Origin: Leisingera sp. ANG1
Lineage (GTDB): Bacteria > Pseudomonadota > Alphaproteobacteria > Rhodobacterales > Rhodobacteraceae
NCBI RefSeq assembly: GCF_000203975.2
Contig: NZ_AFCF02000003.1
Span: 69,327-133,326, forward strand
Length of the DNA stretch: 64,000 nt
Direction of reading: 5' to 3'
Each line of letters opens with the position of its first letter. Position 1 is the first letter of the stretch. Below, piece after piece: positions 18,130 to 26,884 of the stretch. The position numbers and the translations under genes were made by a program. The notes beneath the pieces were generated by a model. That model was not told the origin of the DNA and made no database searches. It saw only the letters and a program-made list of their open reading frames with translations.

Positions 18130-18193
18130 TCCGCCTTGGTCCGAACTGATCGTTCAGCGGGACTTCCCAGGCAGTGATGCGTACGATCTTCAT
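18130..18193 (-). pseudogene. N-terminal stub of a third enolase-superfamily gene
   Basis: Downstream of the 18225 gene on the same strand, an ATG at 18193 opens MKIVRITAWEVPLND, which has the same form as the starts of the two neighbouring enolase-superfamily genes (MKISRITVYQLDLPL, MKITRIRVFKTPLPY). After about 20 codons the similarity ends, and the frame runs antisense into the FrhB-type gene. This looks like the left-over start of a gene whose body was deleted. Confidence 0.5.
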
Positions 18194-18224
18194 CGGTGGC
18201 TTCTTCTGGTGCTGTGCGCAGTTC

Positions 18225-19346
18225 CTATCTGGCGCGGATTTCATATGAGGCGACGGGCTTTCCGAAGATGCCGGTGTCGGGAGTAACGCCCAGCCCAGGC
18301 GTATCGGGTGGCGTGGCTTTGCCCCCGATGTTGCGTGCGCCCTGGCCCGGGACCGGATCGACCCCCAGATGATAGTGGCATAGCCAGCTGTCCATGTGAT
18401 GCTCAGGCGGGGTGCTGCTGGCCAGGTGGACCGCCGCGGTGTCAGCCAGGGCGGATCCGCCTAGATCCTCGATATGCATCTTCCAGCCGACGGATACGGC
18501 GAAATCGCGCACCTGCAGGGATTTGGTCAGCCCGCCAAGCCGGTTGGGTTTGACCTTCAGCCCCGCGCAGGCATCTGTTTTCCAGGCGCGCAGATGATCG
18601 TCGAATGTGTGCAGACATTCGTCCAGCAGAACAGGTTGGCGCACATTTTGGGCGACATAGGCGCATTGTTCCAGCGTTTCGCAGGGCTGTTCGATCCAGC
18701 TGCGGGCATCCGACACGGTGTTCAGAACTTGCAATGCCACGCCCGGCAGCCAGGTCCGGTTGATGTCATAAGTCACGAATTCAGAAGGCAGCAGAGCCGA
18801 AGTTATCGCCTCGATCCGTTCGATATCGGTTTGCGGGTCGGACCCGCCTAGCTTTGCAGAATGGGTGCGGTACCCGGCGGCGCGCGCTTCGAGGATAAGA
18901 GCGATCATTTCATCGGGTGTGCCGGTGGAGATAGAGCTATTGACATGAACCGGCGCGGCTTGGGCTCCGCCCATCAGCTGCCACAGCGGCATTCCGCTGG
19001 CCTGCCCCAGAATGTCCCAGCAGGCCATGTCGACCGGGGATTTCACGTAAGGGTGGCCGGGCAGTTGTACGTCCATCAGCCGGTTTATGTGCCCAAGGCT
19101 GCGGGGGTCTTCGCCGATCAGAAACGGGGCCAGCGTTTCCAGGCCCGCACGGATGCCGGGCCCATGCGCCGGCAGATAGGTATGGCCCCACGGGCAGCCT
19201 TCGCCCCAGCCGGTAATTCCTTCATCGGTGTCGACGCGCACGAAGGTGGAATCGAGCTTTTCGAATTTCAGCCGCCCGCCGGACAGCCAGTAGGGCTTGG
19301 TGAGTGGCAAATCGAGCTGGTAGACTGTAATGCGCGAGATTTTCAT
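18225..19346 (-). CDS. Mandelate racemase/muconate lactonizing enzyme family protein
   Basis: A 373-residue enolase-superfamily enzyme. The Mg ligands are D194 (YDINRTW), E219 (WIEQPC) and D242 (LLDECL). The general-base Lys165 is in HSAKLGG and the opposite base is Lys264 in GLKVKPNRLGG. The first Lys of the usual KxK is Ser163. The reaction is proton abstraction alpha to a carboxylate, followed by epimerisation or dehydration; hydroxyproline-type substrates are used by similar marine enzymes, but this is not proven here. Its ATG overlaps the stop of the 59-codon ORF. Confidence 0.85.
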   Translation of the reverse strand: MKISRITVYQLDLPLTKPYWLSGGRLKFEKLDSTFVRVDTDEGITGWGEGCPWGHTYLPAHGPGIRAGLETLAPFLIGEDPRSLGHINRLMDVQLPGHPYVKSPVDMACWDILGQASGMPLWQLMGGAQAAPVHVNSSISTGTPDEMIALILEARAAGYRTHSAKLGGSDPQTDIERIEAITSALLPSEFVTYDINRTWLPGVALQVLNTVSDARSWIEQPCETLEQCAYVAQNVRQPVLLDECLHTFDDHLRAWKTDACAGLKVKPNRLGGLTKSLQVRDFAVSVGWKMHIEDLGGSALADTAAVHLASSTPPEHHMDSWLCHYHLGVDPVPGQGARNIGGKATPPDTPGLGVTPDTGIFGKPVASYEIRAR

Positions 19347-19522
19347 GTTGCTGTCTCCTCTGCGGGCATTTGAGGATTGTCCGCGGCGGCGTTTTCTACC
19401 GACCGCCCCTCATGGGATTGCACTTTGCTCAGCGTCATTTCAGAGAGGTGGGCTGCTAACGCTGTGCTGCAGGCCGGAAGCGGCGGTGTGAATTCTGCGG
19501 CTTCTGATTTGCTGACAGTCAT
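19343..19522 (-). CDS. Hidden 59-residue small protein, translationally coupled on both sides
   Basis: Between the two enolase-superfamily genes an ORF of 59 codons starts at an ATG that overlaps the upstream stop (GCATGA, 19519-19522) and ends at a TGA that overlaps the next ATG (ACATGA, 19343-19346). It begins MTVSKSEAAEFTPPLPACST and is acidic, with no membrane span or metal motif. Continuous four-base overlaps across five reading frames (dehydrogenase, enzyme, this ORF, enzyme) are hard to explain by chance. No homologue is known to me; it may be a small subunit or serve only to couple translation. Confidence 0.55.
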   Translation of the reverse strand: MTVSKSEAAEFTPPLPACSTALAAHLSEMTLSKVQSHEGRSVENAAADNPQMPAEETAT

Positions 19523-20637
19523 GCCGCCTGCCCCGCAAGCTCGAAAACCGGCGCCCCGAGATTGTAAAAGTCCGGCGTCACGCCCAGCCCCGGGGTGTCA
19601 GAGGCATAGAGCTTGCCATCACGCGCTGCCGGTCCGCCGATCCCGGTGCTGCGCGTGTTGTAATTCATCAGATCCGTCGAGTTGACCAGCATTTCCTCTG
19701 GCATGGAGGCGGCGAAATGCGCCACCGCCGAGGTCGTGATCTGACCTCCCCAAGAATCTTCGGAAACCACCGGTATGCCATGGTCAATCAGGAAATCACG
19801 CACCCGGCGGGCTTTGGACAGGCCGCCAAGGTTGGAGATCTTCAGACAGCAGATCTCAGCCCCGCGGTCATTCACGATGCGGCGGGCCATTTCGATGCCC
19901 GTCACGCATTCATCCAGCTTCATCGGCTGCTCTGCCACACGGCGCACCTGTTGGCATTCGTCATAGCTGTGACAGGGTTGCTCCAGGATAAAGTCCAGAT
20001 CGCGGGTCGCGCGTGCCACACGGATGGCATTGTCGACACGCCAGCCCTGGTTCGCATCGGCCATTGCCTTCTCACCCGGTTTCAGCAGCGGCACGCCGTC
20101 GCGGATGCGGTCGATGTCGGTGACCCAGTCGCCGCCCACCTTGATCTGAAACTGCCGGTAGCCCGCTGCGCGATGCAGCTCCATCTCGGCAATGGTTTCT
20201 TCCAGCACAGGTTTTTGCGGCACAACCCGGTACATCGGCGCGCCATCGGTGAGCTTGCCCCCCATCAGCATCCACACCGGCTGGTTGGTGGATTGCCCAA
20301 GAATGTCCCAGCAGGCCGCATCAAAAGGAGCCTTGGCATAGCCATGGCCCTGCACGAATTTATCCATCAGCCGCTCGATCCGGCGCAGCTGGCGCGGGTC
20401 TTCCCCGAGCAGGCGCGGCGCGGCTAGGCGGGCAAACGCCTCCACCCCTTCAGAATGGGCAACCATGTAGTTTTCACCGCAAGGAGCAAACTCGCCGCAG
20501 CCTTGCAGCCCTGCGTCAGTATCAACCACAACCACCGACGACATCGAGGTGGTTATGGCGTTGCCCGCCCCCCAGCCATAGGAGCCGCCGACATAGGGCA
20601 GCGGGGTCTTGAATACTCGAATGCGTGTTATTTTCAT
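19519..20637 (-). CDS. Mandelate racemase/muconate lactonizing enzyme family protein
   Basis: A 372-residue enolase-superfamily paralogue of the 18225 gene. The metal ligands are D194 (ADANQGW), E219 (ILEQPC) and D242 (KLDECV). The bases are Lys166 (FQIKVGGDW) and Lys266 (CCLKISNLGGL). Gln164 replaces the first Lys of KxK. The start overlaps the MDR dehydrogenase stop by four bases, and the stop overlaps the small ORF start. A pair of related enzymes in one operon suggests sequential or stereochemically different steps on related substrates (inference). Confidence 0.86.
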   Translation of the reverse strand: MKITRIRVFKTPLPYVGGSYGWGAGNAITTSMSSVVVVDTDAGLQGCGEFAPCGENYMVAHSEGVEAFARLAAPRLLGEDPRQLRRIERLMDKFVQGHGYAKAPFDAACWDILGQSTNQPVWMLMGGKLTDGAPMYRVVPQKPVLEETIAEMELHRAAGYRQFQIKVGGDWVTDIDRIRDGVPLLKPGEKAMADANQGWRVDNAIRVARATRDLDFILEQPCHSYDECQQVRRVAEQPMKLDECVTGIEMARRIVNDRGAEICCLKISNLGGLSKARRVRDFLIDHGIPVVSEDSWGGQITTSAVAHFAASMPEEMLVNSTDLMNYNTRSTGIGGPAARDGKLYASDTPGLGVTPDFYNLGAPVFELAGQAA

Positions 20638-21728
20638 GGTGTCACCACGATGTTTCCGACGTGCGATTTGGTCATGAAGGCCTGTTGCGCAGCGGCCAGA
20701 TCGCGCAGCGGATATGTTTCAGCCAGAAGCGGCTTCAGGGCGCCGGTCTCGATCATGCCGACGACGCGCTGCATGGTGCCGGGCGGGCAAATCGTCGCGC
20801 CGGTCAGCTGCAGGTCCTTGTAAACCAGCTGGCGCAGGTCGAATTCCGCCATTTGCCCGGCAATGCAGCCGGAGGTCGAATAGCGGCCGCCCTGGCGCAG
20901 TGCGTTGATCAGCGGCATGAACATTGGCGCACCCACCACATCGAGAGCGATATCCACCAGCCCAACGGCAGCCTTGCGGATTGCAGCTTCCAAATCGGGC
21001 GTGTTGCGGTCGATGACGATGGCAGCACCCAGTTCCAGAAGCAGTGCCGCCTTGGCTGGGCTGGCCACCGCGATCACCTTGCAGCCCCGCAGCCGACACA
21101 GCTGAATGGCGGCGGAGCCGACGCCGCCCGATGCGCCAGTGATCACCACGGTCTCGCCAGGGCGCGGCGCGGTGCGCTGCACAAGGTTCTCGGCGGTGGT
21201 GTAGGCGCAGGGGAAGGTGGCCAGTTCCGCATCGCTGAGTGTGCTGTTGACAGGAACCGCGTTGGCCGCACGCACTATGGTATATTCGGCAAAGCCGCCA
21301 TCGGCTTCGGATCCGAAGTAGCCGGAGTTTTCCGTGTTGAGCCAGTCACCATGGCCAAGCAGCCAAGGGTCGATCATGACCCGCTCACCGATCCGCGTTG
21401 CGTCTACGCCTTCCCCGACGCCAACGATTTCACCAGCAACATCCGCGCCCTGAATGACCGGAAAGTTCAAAGAGCCGCTGCCCCAGGTGCCGTCACCGGC
21501 ATCCGCTTCCTCGAAGCCATCGGTGCTGCCGCTGCCCAATTCTGCATCGACGGATTTGGAATACCAGGCGGTACGCGTGTTGATATCGGTGTTGTTCAGC
21601 CCGCATGCGCCGACCTTGACCAGCACTTCGCCCTTACCGGGCTGGGGCGTCGGCACATCTGTGTACACCAGCTTGTCGAGCCCGCCGTGGCCGGTCAACA
21701 CAACTGCTTTCATCGTTTTCGGGATCAT
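20634..21728 (-). CDS. MDR-family NAD(P)-dependent dehydrogenase/quinone oxidoreductase
   Basis: A 364-residue medium-chain dehydrogenase/reductase. A GroES-like domain (MKAVVLTGHGGLDKLVYTD, VKVGACGLNNTDINTRT) is followed by a Rossmann domain with GASGGVGSAAIQLCR (about 199-213). The catalytic zinc ligands are not clearly present, so it fits the quinone-oxidoreductase/enoyl-reductase branch. It is the first gene of the minus-strand operon and overlaps the next by four bases. It probably oxidises or reduces an intermediate made by the two enolase-superfamily enzymes. Confidence 0.85.
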   Translation of the reverse strand: MIPKTMKAVVLTGHGGLDKLVYTDVPTPQPGKGEVLVKVGACGLNNTDINTRTAWYSKSVDAELGSGSTDGFEEADAGDGTWGSGSLNFPVIQGADVAGEIVGVGEGVDATRIGERVMIDPWLLGHGDWLNTENSGYFGSEADGGFAEYTIVRAANAVPVNSTLSDAELATFPCAYTTAENLVQRTAPRPGETVVITGASGGVGSAAIQLCRLRGCKVIAVASPAKAALLLELGAAIVIDRNTPDLEAAIRKAAVGLVDIALDVVGAPMFMPLINALRQGGRYSTSGCIAGQMAEFDLRQLVYKDLQLTGATICPPGTMQRVVGMIETGALKPLLAETYPLRDLAAAQQAFMTKSHVGNIVVTP

Positions 21729-21774
21729 CCCGGCCTCCCTGGTTTTCTTTGATATGTCTTTCTATCGGCGTTAA

Positions 21775-21796
21775 GGAGCGGCAGCTTCGCCGCTCC
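21775..21796. terminator. Hairpin terminator between operon and pseudogene
   Basis: A perfect 8-bp stem GGAGCGGC/GCCGCTCC with a six-base loop, followed on the plus strand by TTCTT and on the minus strand by TTAA. It lies just after the tail of the FAD/GcvT pseudogene, whose transcript it would have ended. Confidence 0.5.
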
Positions 21797-21806
21797 TTCT
21801 TGCGGA

Positions 21807-22839
21807 TCATGCCGGCTGGTGAACGGCGTCGGTTGGTGGGCGCCCCGATTTCGGATCATAGGCCGGCCCACTCAGGATACGGCCCTTGCGCGGCTCACCT
21901 GCGGCGATGATCTCAACCTCCTTACCCAGCACATTCACGTGCAGTTTCACGAAGGCAAATGCGAGGATCTTGCCGACGGAGTGACCGTAGGCGACCGACG
22001 CGGTTGCACAGTCGGCAAGATCGGCATGCGTTCGAAGGAGTTTTCTAGCCAGGGCATGACGCGGTCGTAATCAGCCTCGAACAGCCAGTTTTCATATTCC
22101 CAGGGACATTCATTGTGCCAGACGGAGTTCGAGTTCTCTTTCTCGTAGATCCCGATCCGCCCCTTCTTTTGCACCATGCGGATGTAGCCCGAGGCCAACT
22201 TGTCGTCGCGGATCACCGGCAGTTCAGTGTCTAGATCCTTGAATCCGGGCACGTCCTCGGTGACGAAATAGTGGTGGGTCATCGACGTCATCGGCAGTTG
22301 CAGATCGGACCATTTGACCATCTGGCGTGCATAGGTGCCGCCGGCGTTGACGACGTGCTCGCAGATGACGGAGCCTTGCTCGGTTTCAACAACCCACTCA
22401 CCGGCGTCGTTCTGGGTGATGTTCGTCGCGCGGAATTGGCGGAAGAGTTTCACTCCCTTTTGTCGGGCGCCAGTGGCCATCGCCATTGTCACGTTGGAGG
22501 GGGCAACGAGGCCGTCGTCTGGAGTGTACAGAGCGCCAATGACACCTTCGAGGTTATAGTAAGGGTGTTTCTCGGCGATGAATTCCAGACCGACCAGTTC
22601 GATATTGAAGCCAAGCGAGCGGCCAACAGACAAGGTGTGTCGCAGCCAGTCCATTTCGTCTTCTGTGTAAGCCAGACGGAAAGAGCCACAAGCGTGCGAC
22701 GTGGAGCCTGAGGTGAGCTCCGCCTGTTCCAGCAGCACCGTTTTTTCGCCCCAGGCTTCATGACCCAATGATTGGCCTGGCCGCAGCCCAAAACGCCACC
22801 GCCGACAATGACGACCTTGGCGGTTCTTTTTTTGGACAT
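21807..22839 (-). pseudogene. Internally deleted FAD-oxidoreductase/GcvT (dimethylglycine-dehydrogenase-like) gene
   Basis: The start reads MSKKRTAKVVIVGGGVLGCG, then a one-base indel near 22765 moves the homologous frame to GHEAWGEKTVLLEQAELTSG and the FAD-domain sequence that follows. Near 22020 the FAD domain stops abruptly after FERMPIL, and in another frame the extreme C-terminus of a GcvT-type protein appears (SVAYGHSVGKILAFAFVKLH...GPAYDPKSGRPPTD), ending at the TGA at 21807. The middle, roughly 400-500 codons judged against the intact 809-residue relative at 28008, is gone. Confidence 0.8.
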
Positions 22840-22892
22840 CGCAATTTTCCTGTTCGAGAGACATGGGGTTCGATAGGCGCCCTGCTGCTACG

Positions 22893-22971
22893 TATGTACC
22901 AAAGTTACCATCAAATGGCACATATGTACATGCTTTGGATGAGCATGAATTACCCATTACACAAATGTACC
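22893..22971. promoter_or_regulatory. Three repeated TGTAC boxes upstream of the pseudogene
   Basis: TATGTACC (22893-22900), TATGTACA (22923-22930) and AATGTACC (22964-22971) lie in an AT-richer stretch just upstream of the FAD/GcvT pseudogene. They may be remnants of an operator cluster. No regulator can be named. Confidence 0.25.
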
Positions 22972-23108
22972 AATCTCTGTTTTGAGGTCGCTTTCGTCAG
23001 ATTTGGACGAGTTGACCCCTCAGCTGCGGAAGACCGCACGTTACGTAGGACATGTTGACAAAAGGGATTCACACTACCCGCTGAGCGTAATTCAAGCTGG
23101 TATCTGCG

Positions 23109-23380
23109 ATGGAGACCAGCTCGGCACGAAATTTGATGCCGGACGAGGAGTGGGTGTTCTTTGAACGGTTAATCCTATCTGTCTGAGCCCCGTACGAACG
23201 CAAGCCCACCAAACACCGCCTTGTTCTCGATGGAATTTTCTGGATCGCCCGCACCGGCGTCTCTTGGCGCGATTTGACTAAGGAGTTCGGCAAGAGGTTA
23301 AGTGTCTACCGCCAGTTCCGGCTCTGGGAACAGATCATGGGTGTTTTGAACGAAGGCGGCACCGTTCCGGACCTGCTGCG
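23109..23380 (+). pseudogene. IS5-family transposase remnant
   Basis: An ATG at 23109 opens METSSARNLMPDEEWVFFER, then a TGA stop at about 23178, then in the same frame KPTKHRLVLDGIFWIARTGV, SWRDLTKEFGKRLSVYRQF and RLWEQIMGVLNEGG. This is the N-terminal domain of IS5/IS427-type transposases. The DDE catalytic part is missing. From 23380 to 23797 I see no gene. Confidence 0.7.
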
Positions 23381-23875
23381 CTTTGAAAGAAGCGGACCTA
23401 CGGTCGCGGCTTCTTTCAGCACGGCGCTACGCCAAGCTAATCTTCTACCGTTTGCTGATCGAATTTGCCGGGACCTCCAGCCGCTTGGAAACAACGTCTA
23501 CCTTTTCTCCGAAAGCAATATCGAGTTCGGTTCCAACAACGATCTGCGCGGGGTGCAGGTGGGGACAGGCGAGGAGCTGAAGCTGGGGGCTTGCCAAGCG
23601 AGTGGCTCGCTGGCTGCTGGAGCGGTCAGGGCGCAGTATTCCCAGCTACCTCTGACGCCCCCCGCTCTGACGGGAAGGCGATGTTTTCCGGCCAGTGTTG
23701 CAGGAAAAATCCGCCAGTGGGAAAAAATTAAGGAATGCTTTGCCTGTGCCGTGTAACCTCTGTGCTTGGGTGTCCCCATGAGACAAATTGAGTTTTTTTG
23801 CCTTCCTGGCTGCGCAGTTTGCGGTATTCAGTTCCTTGCTCCGCGCTGTCTGCAGAAAAAGAGAGGAATAGCCCT

Positions 23876-24772
23876 GTGAGCTTCAAGAATGCAGTTTCAT
23901 TAACCTGCTTTTGTCTCAGCCTGCTGTTTGGTCATGTTGCGGCAGCCCGCAACCTGGTCATTGGCACGATCAGCGACGAGCCTGTAAAGGAAGCCCGGGT
24001 TTTCCTGCCTTTTGCCGAATATCTTGCAGCGCAACTGCAGGATGAGAGTATCACAGCAGGAGAAGTCAGAATTGCCCGGAACATTGCGCATATGGCGGAA
24101 TTGCTGCGCAGCGGCGAGGTCGATGTCTTTGTCGACAGCCCGCTTGTCTCGCTCGCGGTCAGGGCAAAATGCGGTAGCCGCTTGGTGGCGCGAAGATGGA
24201 AAAAGGGTGTCGCCGAATACCGGTCTGTAGTCTTTGTCCGCCGGGACAGCGGCATCCAGTCGCTGGAAGATCTCAAGGGCAGGGTCATCGCCTTTGAAGA
24301 GGCCTTCTCCTCCAGCGGTTACATCCTGCCCCGGCACACGATTGCAACGCAAGGTGTTCAGCTCACCGCGATGAGCGGCCCGCGGGCGGCGCGGCCTGCG
24401 GAGGCCACGGGCTATGTGTTTTCCGGTGATGACGAAAACACCATCGAATGGGTGCTGCGCGGGCTGGTTGATGCCGGCGCCATGTCGCTGAATGGGCTGA
24501 AAAAACGCGCCGGAGATGATTTCGGCAGCCTTGACGTGCTTGTCCAGACGGAAAGTATCCCGCGGCATGTGGTCAGTTTGTCTCCTGGGGCATCCACAGA
24601 GTTCACCGCGGCGGTGCAGGCCGTGCTGATCGACATGGATCAAAGCGATGAAGGCCGCGGGATTCTGGAAAATTTTGAAAGAACGACGAAATTCGATGCC
24701 ATACCGGATCAAACGCTGGACATGCTGGAAGAGTTTGAGACGCCGGTGACAGCCCTGATTGGCGACTATTGA
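23876..24772 (+). CDS. PhnD-like periplasmic binding protein (sensor partner)
   Basis: A 298-residue phosphate/phosphonate (PhnD)-type substrate-binding protein. A signal peptide lies at about 2-25 (SLTCFCLSLLFGHVAAA), followed by NLVIGTISDEPVKEARVFLP and the typical DVFVDSPLVSLAV and LEDLKGRVIAFEEAFSSSGY segments. The GTG at 23876 is chosen because it puts the signal peptide at the N-terminus and follows AGAGAGGA; the frame is open from 23798. No permease or ATPase follows. Instead a histidine kinase starts seven bases after the stop, so the protein is probably a periplasmic sensor rather than a transporter part. Confidence 0.85.
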   Translation: MSFKNAVSLTCFCLSLLFGHVAAARNLVIGTISDEPVKEARVFLPFAEYLAAQLQDESITAGEVRIARNIAHMAELLRSGEVDVFVDSPLVSLAVRAKCGSRLVARRWKKGVAEYRSVVFVRRDSGIQSLEDLKGRVIAFEEAFSSSGYILPRHTIATQGVQLTAMSGPRAARPAEATGYVFSGDDENTIEWVLRGLVDAGAMSLNGLKKRAGDDFGSLDVLVQTESIPRHVVSLSPGASTEFTAAVQAVLIDMDQSDEGRGILENFERTTKFDAIPDQTLDMLEEFETPVTALIGDY

Positions 24773-24779
24773 GTTTCGC

Positions 24780-26276
24780 ATGTCGGGCCTCAGGACAAAA
24801 CTGGTTGTCTACACGGTTTTGATCGTCTTTGCGGTTACAGGGGCGGTTTCGGCCATTTCGATAACTTTGGCCCACCAAGCATCAGTTGCTGCGTTCGAAC
24901 GCCATGCAAAGGTGCTGGCAAAGACACTGGGCGAGGCGGTTCTGGAACCGTTGTATGAGCTGAATGTCAAACTGATGCGCCAGCAGGTGAGCTCGGTCCT
25001 GGTCGGCGAGAGTGCCTTGCGGGTGATGATCCTGGATGCGGGCACGCGTGTTCTGACCGATGGAACCGATGAAAACCCGCTGCGGGGAAGGGAGTTCAAC
25101 GAACCCTATCTGCGGCAGGCCAGGGAACGCGCTGAATGGGTCACCTCGCTGCAGGACGGCGTGATCCGGGTTGCCGGACCGGTGCAGGCAACGGCGGACC
25201 GGCGGCTGGGGTATGTGGTGCTGGAATATTCCACCGCGCAGCTTGATGCCGAATGGATGAAGCACATCCGGCTGACCCTGCTATTGGCCGGTGTCTGTGC
25301 CGGACTTGCCTCAATAGCAGCTGTTATCATGGCGAGCTGGATAACCCGGCCGATCAAGCGGCTGACGGACTTTGCCACCAGTATCCGCCTGGGCAGTGCC
25401 ATGCGGAAAATCCCTGAGTGCGGCCACGATGAAGTCGGCCGCTTGGCAGATGCTTTCACCGACGTTCTGAGCCACTTGGATCATAGCAATGCCGAGCTCA
25501 AAGAGCTGGCAAATTCGCTTGAGCAAAAGGTAAAAGAAAGGACACAAGCGGCGGAAGCGGGCAACAAGGCGAAGTCCGAGTTTCTGGCGACAATGAGCCA
25601 TGAAATCAGGACCCCGATGAACGCGGTGCTGGGCATGGCCTCGCTGCTGGAGGAAACCAGCCTGGACGAGGAGCAGGCGCTGTATGCCAGGACGATCTCT
25701 GAATCCGGCGAAGCGCTGCTGGACATCATCAACGGGCTACTCGATTTCTCCAAGGTAGAGGCCGGGAAACTGGAGTTGCGGACTGCGCCGCTTGATCTGG
25801 AGGAGCTTCTGAGCGGGGTGGTCCGTATGCTGGCCCCCAATCCGGCGGAAAGCCGGGTCTCGCTGCGGCTGGAATATGATCCTGAGGTGCCGAAGGACAT
25901 CCTGGGGGATGAAGGGCGGATCCGGCAGATCATTGTGAACCTTGTCGGCAATGCGCTGAAATTCACCGAGGTTGGGTCGGTGACCATAAGAGTCACCGGC
26001 CGGACTGCTGGCGGCATGGCGAAGCTGCGGATCGCCGTGGCAGACACCGGGGTGGGCATTCCCGAAGACAGTCTCGAGAAGATCTTCACTGCGTTTTCCC
26101 AAGTTAACGGCACCGCTTCCCGGGATTTCGGCGGCACCGGGCTGGGTCTGGCGATCGCTTCCCGTCTCGCGCATCTGATGGGGGGCGGTATTGAGGTCCA
26201 GTCCGTGCTCGGGAAGGGGTCCACGTTCACCTTCACATGCGCCCTTGCAACCGCTGAAGATTTGGTGACGGGGTAA
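24780..26276 (+). CDS. Membrane sensor histidine kinase
   Basis: A 498-residue kinase. Transmembrane helix 1 is at about 8-30, a periplasmic domain at 31-163 and helix 2 at 164-187. HAMP occupies about 188-240, followed by a short coiled coil and a HisKA domain with H274 in TMSHEIRTPMNAVLGM. The HATPase domain has N391 (VGNALKFTE), ADTGVGIPE (421-429) and GGTGLGLAIA (451-460). There is no receiver or HPt domain. ATG 24780 is preferred to a TTG at 24759. With the PhnD-like protein it forms a ligand-sensing pair; no response regulator is nearby. Confidence 0.92.
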   Translation: MSGLRTKLVVYTVLIVFAVTGAVSAISITLAHQASVAAFERHAKVLAKTLGEAVLEPLYELNVKLMRQQVSSVLVGESALRVMILDAGTRVLTDGTDENPLRGREFNEPYLRQARERAEWVTSLQDGVIRVAGPVQATADRRLGYVVLEYSTAQLDAEWMKHIRLTLLLAGVCAGLASIAAVIMASWITRPIKRLTDFATSIRLGSAMRKIPECGHDEVGRLADAFTDVLSHLDHSNAELKELANSLEQKVKERTQAAEAGNKAKSEFLATMSHEIRTPMNAVLGMASLLEETSLDEEQALYARTISESGEALLDIINGLLDFSKVEAGKLELRTAPLDLEELLSGVVRMLAPNPAESRVSLRLEYDPEVPKDILGDEGRIRQIIVNLVGNALKFTEVGSVTIRVTGRTAGGMAKLRIAVADTGVGIPEDSLEKIFTAFSQVNGTASRDFGGTGLGLAIASRLAHLMGGGIEVQSVLGKGSTFTFTCALATAEDLVTG

Positions 26277-26448
26277 CTGCGGTGTGCAAGGCCGGAGGCC
26301 TTGGCCTGGCTGGGCGGCATTGCAGGGGCGCGGAGAAACCAAAAGCTGAACTGAGCTGGCCGACGAACCCGGTCGCTGCGGGTCGTGTGTCACTTGGATT
26401 GCGTTTGCCATTGTCCCTAGGAAAGCCATGCGGCAGGTGGAGGAAGTC

Positions 26449-26568
26449 ATGAAAGCAAAGATCAGCTTCAAGCAGCTGCAGGCCCTGGAAGCCGTGGCCA
26501 GGCATGGCAGCTTCACCCTAGCGGCAAGAGAGCTTGGCATGTCGCAGCCGACGGTCTCCAACCTCGTC
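26449..26568 (+). pseudogene. LysR regulator truncated after its HTH
   Basis: The ATG at 26449 follows GGAGG and begins MKAKISFKQLQALEAVARHG with a good LysR HTH (AARELGMSQPTVSNLV). After about 40 codons it runs directly into a piece of IS21 istA at 26569. No effector-binding domain is present. Confidence 0.75.
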
Positions 26569-26616
26569 TATAACGGCGGCTATGATGCTGTCCGGCGTTA
26601 CGCGGCCACGTGGTCC
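26569..26616 (+). mobile_element. 48-bp istA fragment at the LysR break
   Basis: This stretch matches the complement of 59063-59110, inside the IS21 istA of this window, at 46 of 48 bases; it encodes GGYDAVRRYAATWS. It marks the exact end of the LysR homology, so the break involved an IS21-type element. After it, CCATTTGCTGCCGCCGG and a near copy CCCATTGCTGCCGCCGG (about 26737) flank about 100 bases with no gene. Confidence 0.75.
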
Positions 26617-26884
26617 ATTTGCTGCCGCCGGACCTGGGTGGGTCGCCACATACAGCCGCTGTCACGCAATCGGTTTTGAATAGTCTTAGGCCGAACACAT
26701 AATGATCGGAGTGGCCCACTTGGTCATCTTTGAGCCCATTGCTGCCGCCGGCCGCCAGGCTCTCCCTCGCATGTGCAGCGCATCGCGAACGGCGCTAAGC
26801 GGCCCTTGCAAGTTCAGCTAAGGAAAAACGGCTGACGGAATGCGCTCGGCGACACAACTGCGATGTGGGAGTATTGCCGCAGAA

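Noticed and set aside
17918-18244. A 108-codon minus-strand ORF at the end of the FrhB-type gene
   Set aside because: Only the MKIVRIT segment looks real; the rest is antisense to a true gene, so it is listed as a stub.
22755-22775. Frameshift in the FAD/GcvT pseudogene as another micro-insertion
   Set aside because: The reading resumes after a one-base change with no added hairpin.
22893-22971. The TGTAC boxes as a CRISPR-like or iteron array
   Set aside because: Only three short copies with unequal spacing (30 and 41 bases) and no common spacer length.
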